In this document: in pieces, positions 61,686 through 64,000 of the stretch
Position numbering within the stretch: the first letter of the stretch is position 1
Layout: every line of letters starts with the position of its first letter
Source of the DNA: Cyathus striatus
Taxonomy: Eukaryota; Basidiomycota; Agaricomycetes; Agaricales; Nidulariaceae
Direction of reading: 5' to 3'
DNA: 64,000 nucleotides
Assembly (NCBI GenBank): GCA_025738555.1
Contig: JAOVFP010000011.1
Span: 558,001-622,000, forward strand
Notes under the pieces: generated by a model
Databases searched by the model: none
Told to the model about the DNA's origin: nothing
Seen by the model: only the letters and a program-made list of their open reading frames with translations
Program-made: the position numbers and the translations under genes

Positions 61686-63802
61686 TTATTTGCATGCAGA
61701 GTGAGTGAGTATAGAGATCAATTGCCAAAGTACAGTGTTAGCTGAGAACAGAGTGTGATTGAACATGTGTGTGATCTGTAAGATGACATGTGAGCACTTG
61801 AAATGACACATTGATACAATAGTAGAAGAGCAGAAGGAATGGTCTACAGTCATAGAGACTGAGATGACATATAAACCTCCATTGAGCAGCTCTTGATATG
61901 TCCTACCCTGAAATCTCTTGAGGAGAAAGGCAAAAAAGGGGAAGGATACACATGGGTGCCAAACAGTATCACAGGGAACTAATACAGCACCTGACATGTC
62001 GACCCTGAAGCCTAAACCCAAGCTCCTTCCAAGCAAAAGAATATCTCCGCAGTCAACCACATATAACCTCATCTACAAGCATGATTACAACCTTCCTATC
62101 TGCGACTCCCTTCTGCCCCCGGATGGTATCGGAGATGGTGATGAGAATAGGGCTGCCAACCATACTGTAACGGGTTACGGCCATATTTTGAAAACCATTT
62201 ACGGTACGGATTTTAGCCATAACCGTACCATATGAGAATTTTTTAGACTCAGGACGGTACGGGATGGGTGAAAATACGGTCGTAAACGGGTTTACAGTTA
62301 GATTTAATAGATTTTCACCATTTAATCATCTGAAATCGTCACTTAACAAATGCTTTGACTATCCTATAAGTACTAAGAAGATATTAATGTCATTGTGAGT
62401 GACTTTGGACTAACAGATACTCTCACTTGCAATAATTACAGGGTGGTATGTCTTTTCTTAGCTTTGGCTCAGCTCTGAAAGTCGGAGGAAGTGTGTAAAA
62501 TAAGCTCCACCATTGAATGAAATAGACATCGAGGGTGCTCGTCAAATAGCCTTTTATAAATGTCTAATCCATAATTCATTCACCATACGTAGAATTAATT
62601 ACATACTCACTTGACATTTAGAGAGCACTTTGACTCTTCAATACAGTATATAGAGATAGAGTACTGATGCTAAATCATTTTGTCAAGTTCTTGTTCTTCC
62701 AATAGCCCAAGTACCGAGAATATTCCCCAACTCGGTAAAGCAACTAAGTATTCTGGCTGTCGTTCCCATTACTACCAATACATTTAGCTAGTGTAAATTA
62801 ATTGTAACATATCCCAGAATAACTATTTATGCTTGGTTCAAATGTCACTGTTTCGAATTTTGCCATCATTTAGTTAACAAATACATGAAAGGTTTTATAC
62901 TAAAGTTGTAGTTTACTCATACAAGTACAATTATGCTGCTGAATCGTTGTAATATCTTCCCTGTATCCAACACTGACTCTCACCAGGGAACTGACTCCGA
63001 GGGTTTCTGTATCTTTCATACGCCGTTGGTATCATATTGGAGCCAAATTGGAGCTCCACTGGCATGCAGCAGCCTATAGTTATTAATATTATGTACAAGG
63101 TGCCTTCGGCCTCAAGGTTTACTTTACACACGCTGTTAACTACTCGAGCCCTCCTCCCCAACTCGGATAGTTCCAAGTGGGCCTCCAAAGGTACGCTCTA
63201 CAACTCAGTATTGACTCATTACTAAAGTACTAACCTGCCGTGTCAATTTGGCATCAATTCCCTTACATTTGTGCACCTGCTACTAGAGCCTCAAGTGGCG
63301 GGCTGTCGAAGTCCCAATCTATTTTTTGTGCCTGGCTTGATTATTTGATTCAAGTCGTACTAAAAACGAAGTGATGATAAGCAAACTCGACTCGCTGCTC
63401 GAGAGCAGGTGAGGAGTTGAATCAGAGATTAAATCGAACCAATCAGAGCGGATACACATAATATCACGTGATAATATTTTCGAAGCCGTAAAGACGGCCG
63501 TATACGGTTGTACGGGACGGGTACCGACGGGTGAAAACCGTACCGTACCCGTATCAAGCTTCACTCTACCCTCATACAGTACGGTATTTCTTAGTACCGC
63601 AACCGTACCGTAGCCGTTTTGTACGGTTACGGTTGGCAGCCCTAGATGAGAAGCACACAAAGACAGCGGAGGGAGGTTGGAGACTGCAGGCGAAATACTC
63701 CGCAACCTGAGTTGGAACGAGGGGTTTAAATTTTAATGAAGGAACCAGAAAAGGTATATAAGAACGTGGTCGAGGTCTCGGCTTCAGAGGCATGTGCGTC
63801 AC
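61686..63802 (-). pseudogene. Unrecognised frame split by the hAT-like element
   Basis: On the minus strand a frame from 63802 (MPLKPRPRPRSYIPFLVPSL) runs toward the hAT-like element. Another beyond it (62072-61686) reads CVSFPFFAFLLKRFQGRTYQ and ELLNGGLYVISVSM. The same words appear in the left arm of the inverted duplication near 50500 and 51810. I do not recognise the product; it may be repeat-borne. Confidence 0.3.
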
Positions 63803-64000
63803 AAAATAAAGTGTTCACATGAGTAATTGACACCACGTGCATGATATTTGTATCTCCCACGGTATATTTCACGTGTTCCTAGTACCGGCAATTCCCAATT
63901 CGAAATGAATGGATACCGAACGCAACTGAACTGCGTCTAGCCAGTGGGTGTGCACATACACTAGGACTGTACGGATGCTGGTCGCAAAGGTGCACATATG
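61690..64000. repeat. Right arm of the large inverted duplication
   Basis: Reverse-complement partner of 49757-52000, running off the window edge. Interrupted by the hAT-like element at 62148-63644. Confidence 0.75.
62148..63644. mobile_element. Non-autonomous hAT-like element, 1.5 kb, target duplication GATGAGAA
   Basis: Perfect 8 bp GATGAGAA at 62140-62147 and 63645-63652. Ends are TAGGGCTGCCAACC and its inverse, followed by subterminal arrays of CCGTA/TACGG words (62155-62290 and 63485-63630). Eight-base duplications and a (T/C)AGGG end are typical of hAT. It has no transposase frame. Confidence 0.85.

Overview
The window looks like nuclear DNA of a mushroom-forming basidiomycete (Agaricomycetes). 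The reasons are the gene families I can recognise (a CxC5/CxC6 cysteine-cluster protein of the KDZ group, a Plavaka transposase, a DUF6532 protein, an Spt5/KOW-like protein and WD40 proteins of agaric type), short GT-AG introns of about 45-60 bp that restore conserved frames, and dense nested mobile DNA. I found no prokaryotic operon, no rRNA and no conventional housekeeping gene. Nearly every recognisable gene is broken, so this is a gene-poor repeat-rich block.

Layout. 0-8 kb: a decayed KDZ-associated CxC5/CxC6 gene, minisatellites, and an element built of inverted subterminal repeats around a roughly 1 kb satellite. 8-15.4 kb: copy A of a dispersed gene-bearing repeat (a single-pass membrane protein with a Ser/Thr-rich outer part and a PPxY tail), then gene scraps including a NACHT-type piece and a 7TM piece. 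15.4-38.9 kb: a 23 kb block bounded by two roughly 515 bp inverted repeats. It contains a SAP-like gene, an Spt5-like gene, two WD40 genes in opposite directions, a transposase with its accessory gene (24-30 kb), an F-box gene and a small gene that still reads open. 39-46.6 kb: non-autonomous DNA elements (TA-flanked MITE, CACTA-like element, a 3.5 kb long-TIR element). 46.6-49.6 kb: copy B of the membrane-protein repeat, split by a fold-back element. 49.8-64 kb: a large inverted duplication whose two arms flank a third copy of the membrane-protein repeat. That third copy is split by a 6.56 kb Plavaka element and two solo LTRs. The arms are themselves cut by a MULE-like element (carrying a tRNA-like sequence) and a hAT-like element with a perfect 8 bp target duplication.

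How it fits together. Target duplications and matching halves give an order of events: membrane-protein repeat first, then Plavaka, LTR, MULE-like and hAT-like insertions. In-frame stops in the recognisable genes are mostly TGA where an arginine is expected. Copies of the same repeat differ at CG versus TG/CA. Together these indicate methylated-CpG deamination as the main force breaking these genes. The most interesting unit is the Plavaka element at 52550-59109: its 15 bp perfect terminal inverted repeats enclose both a transposase and a divergently transcribed DUF6532 gene. All family names rest on reading motifs by eye; no database search was possible.
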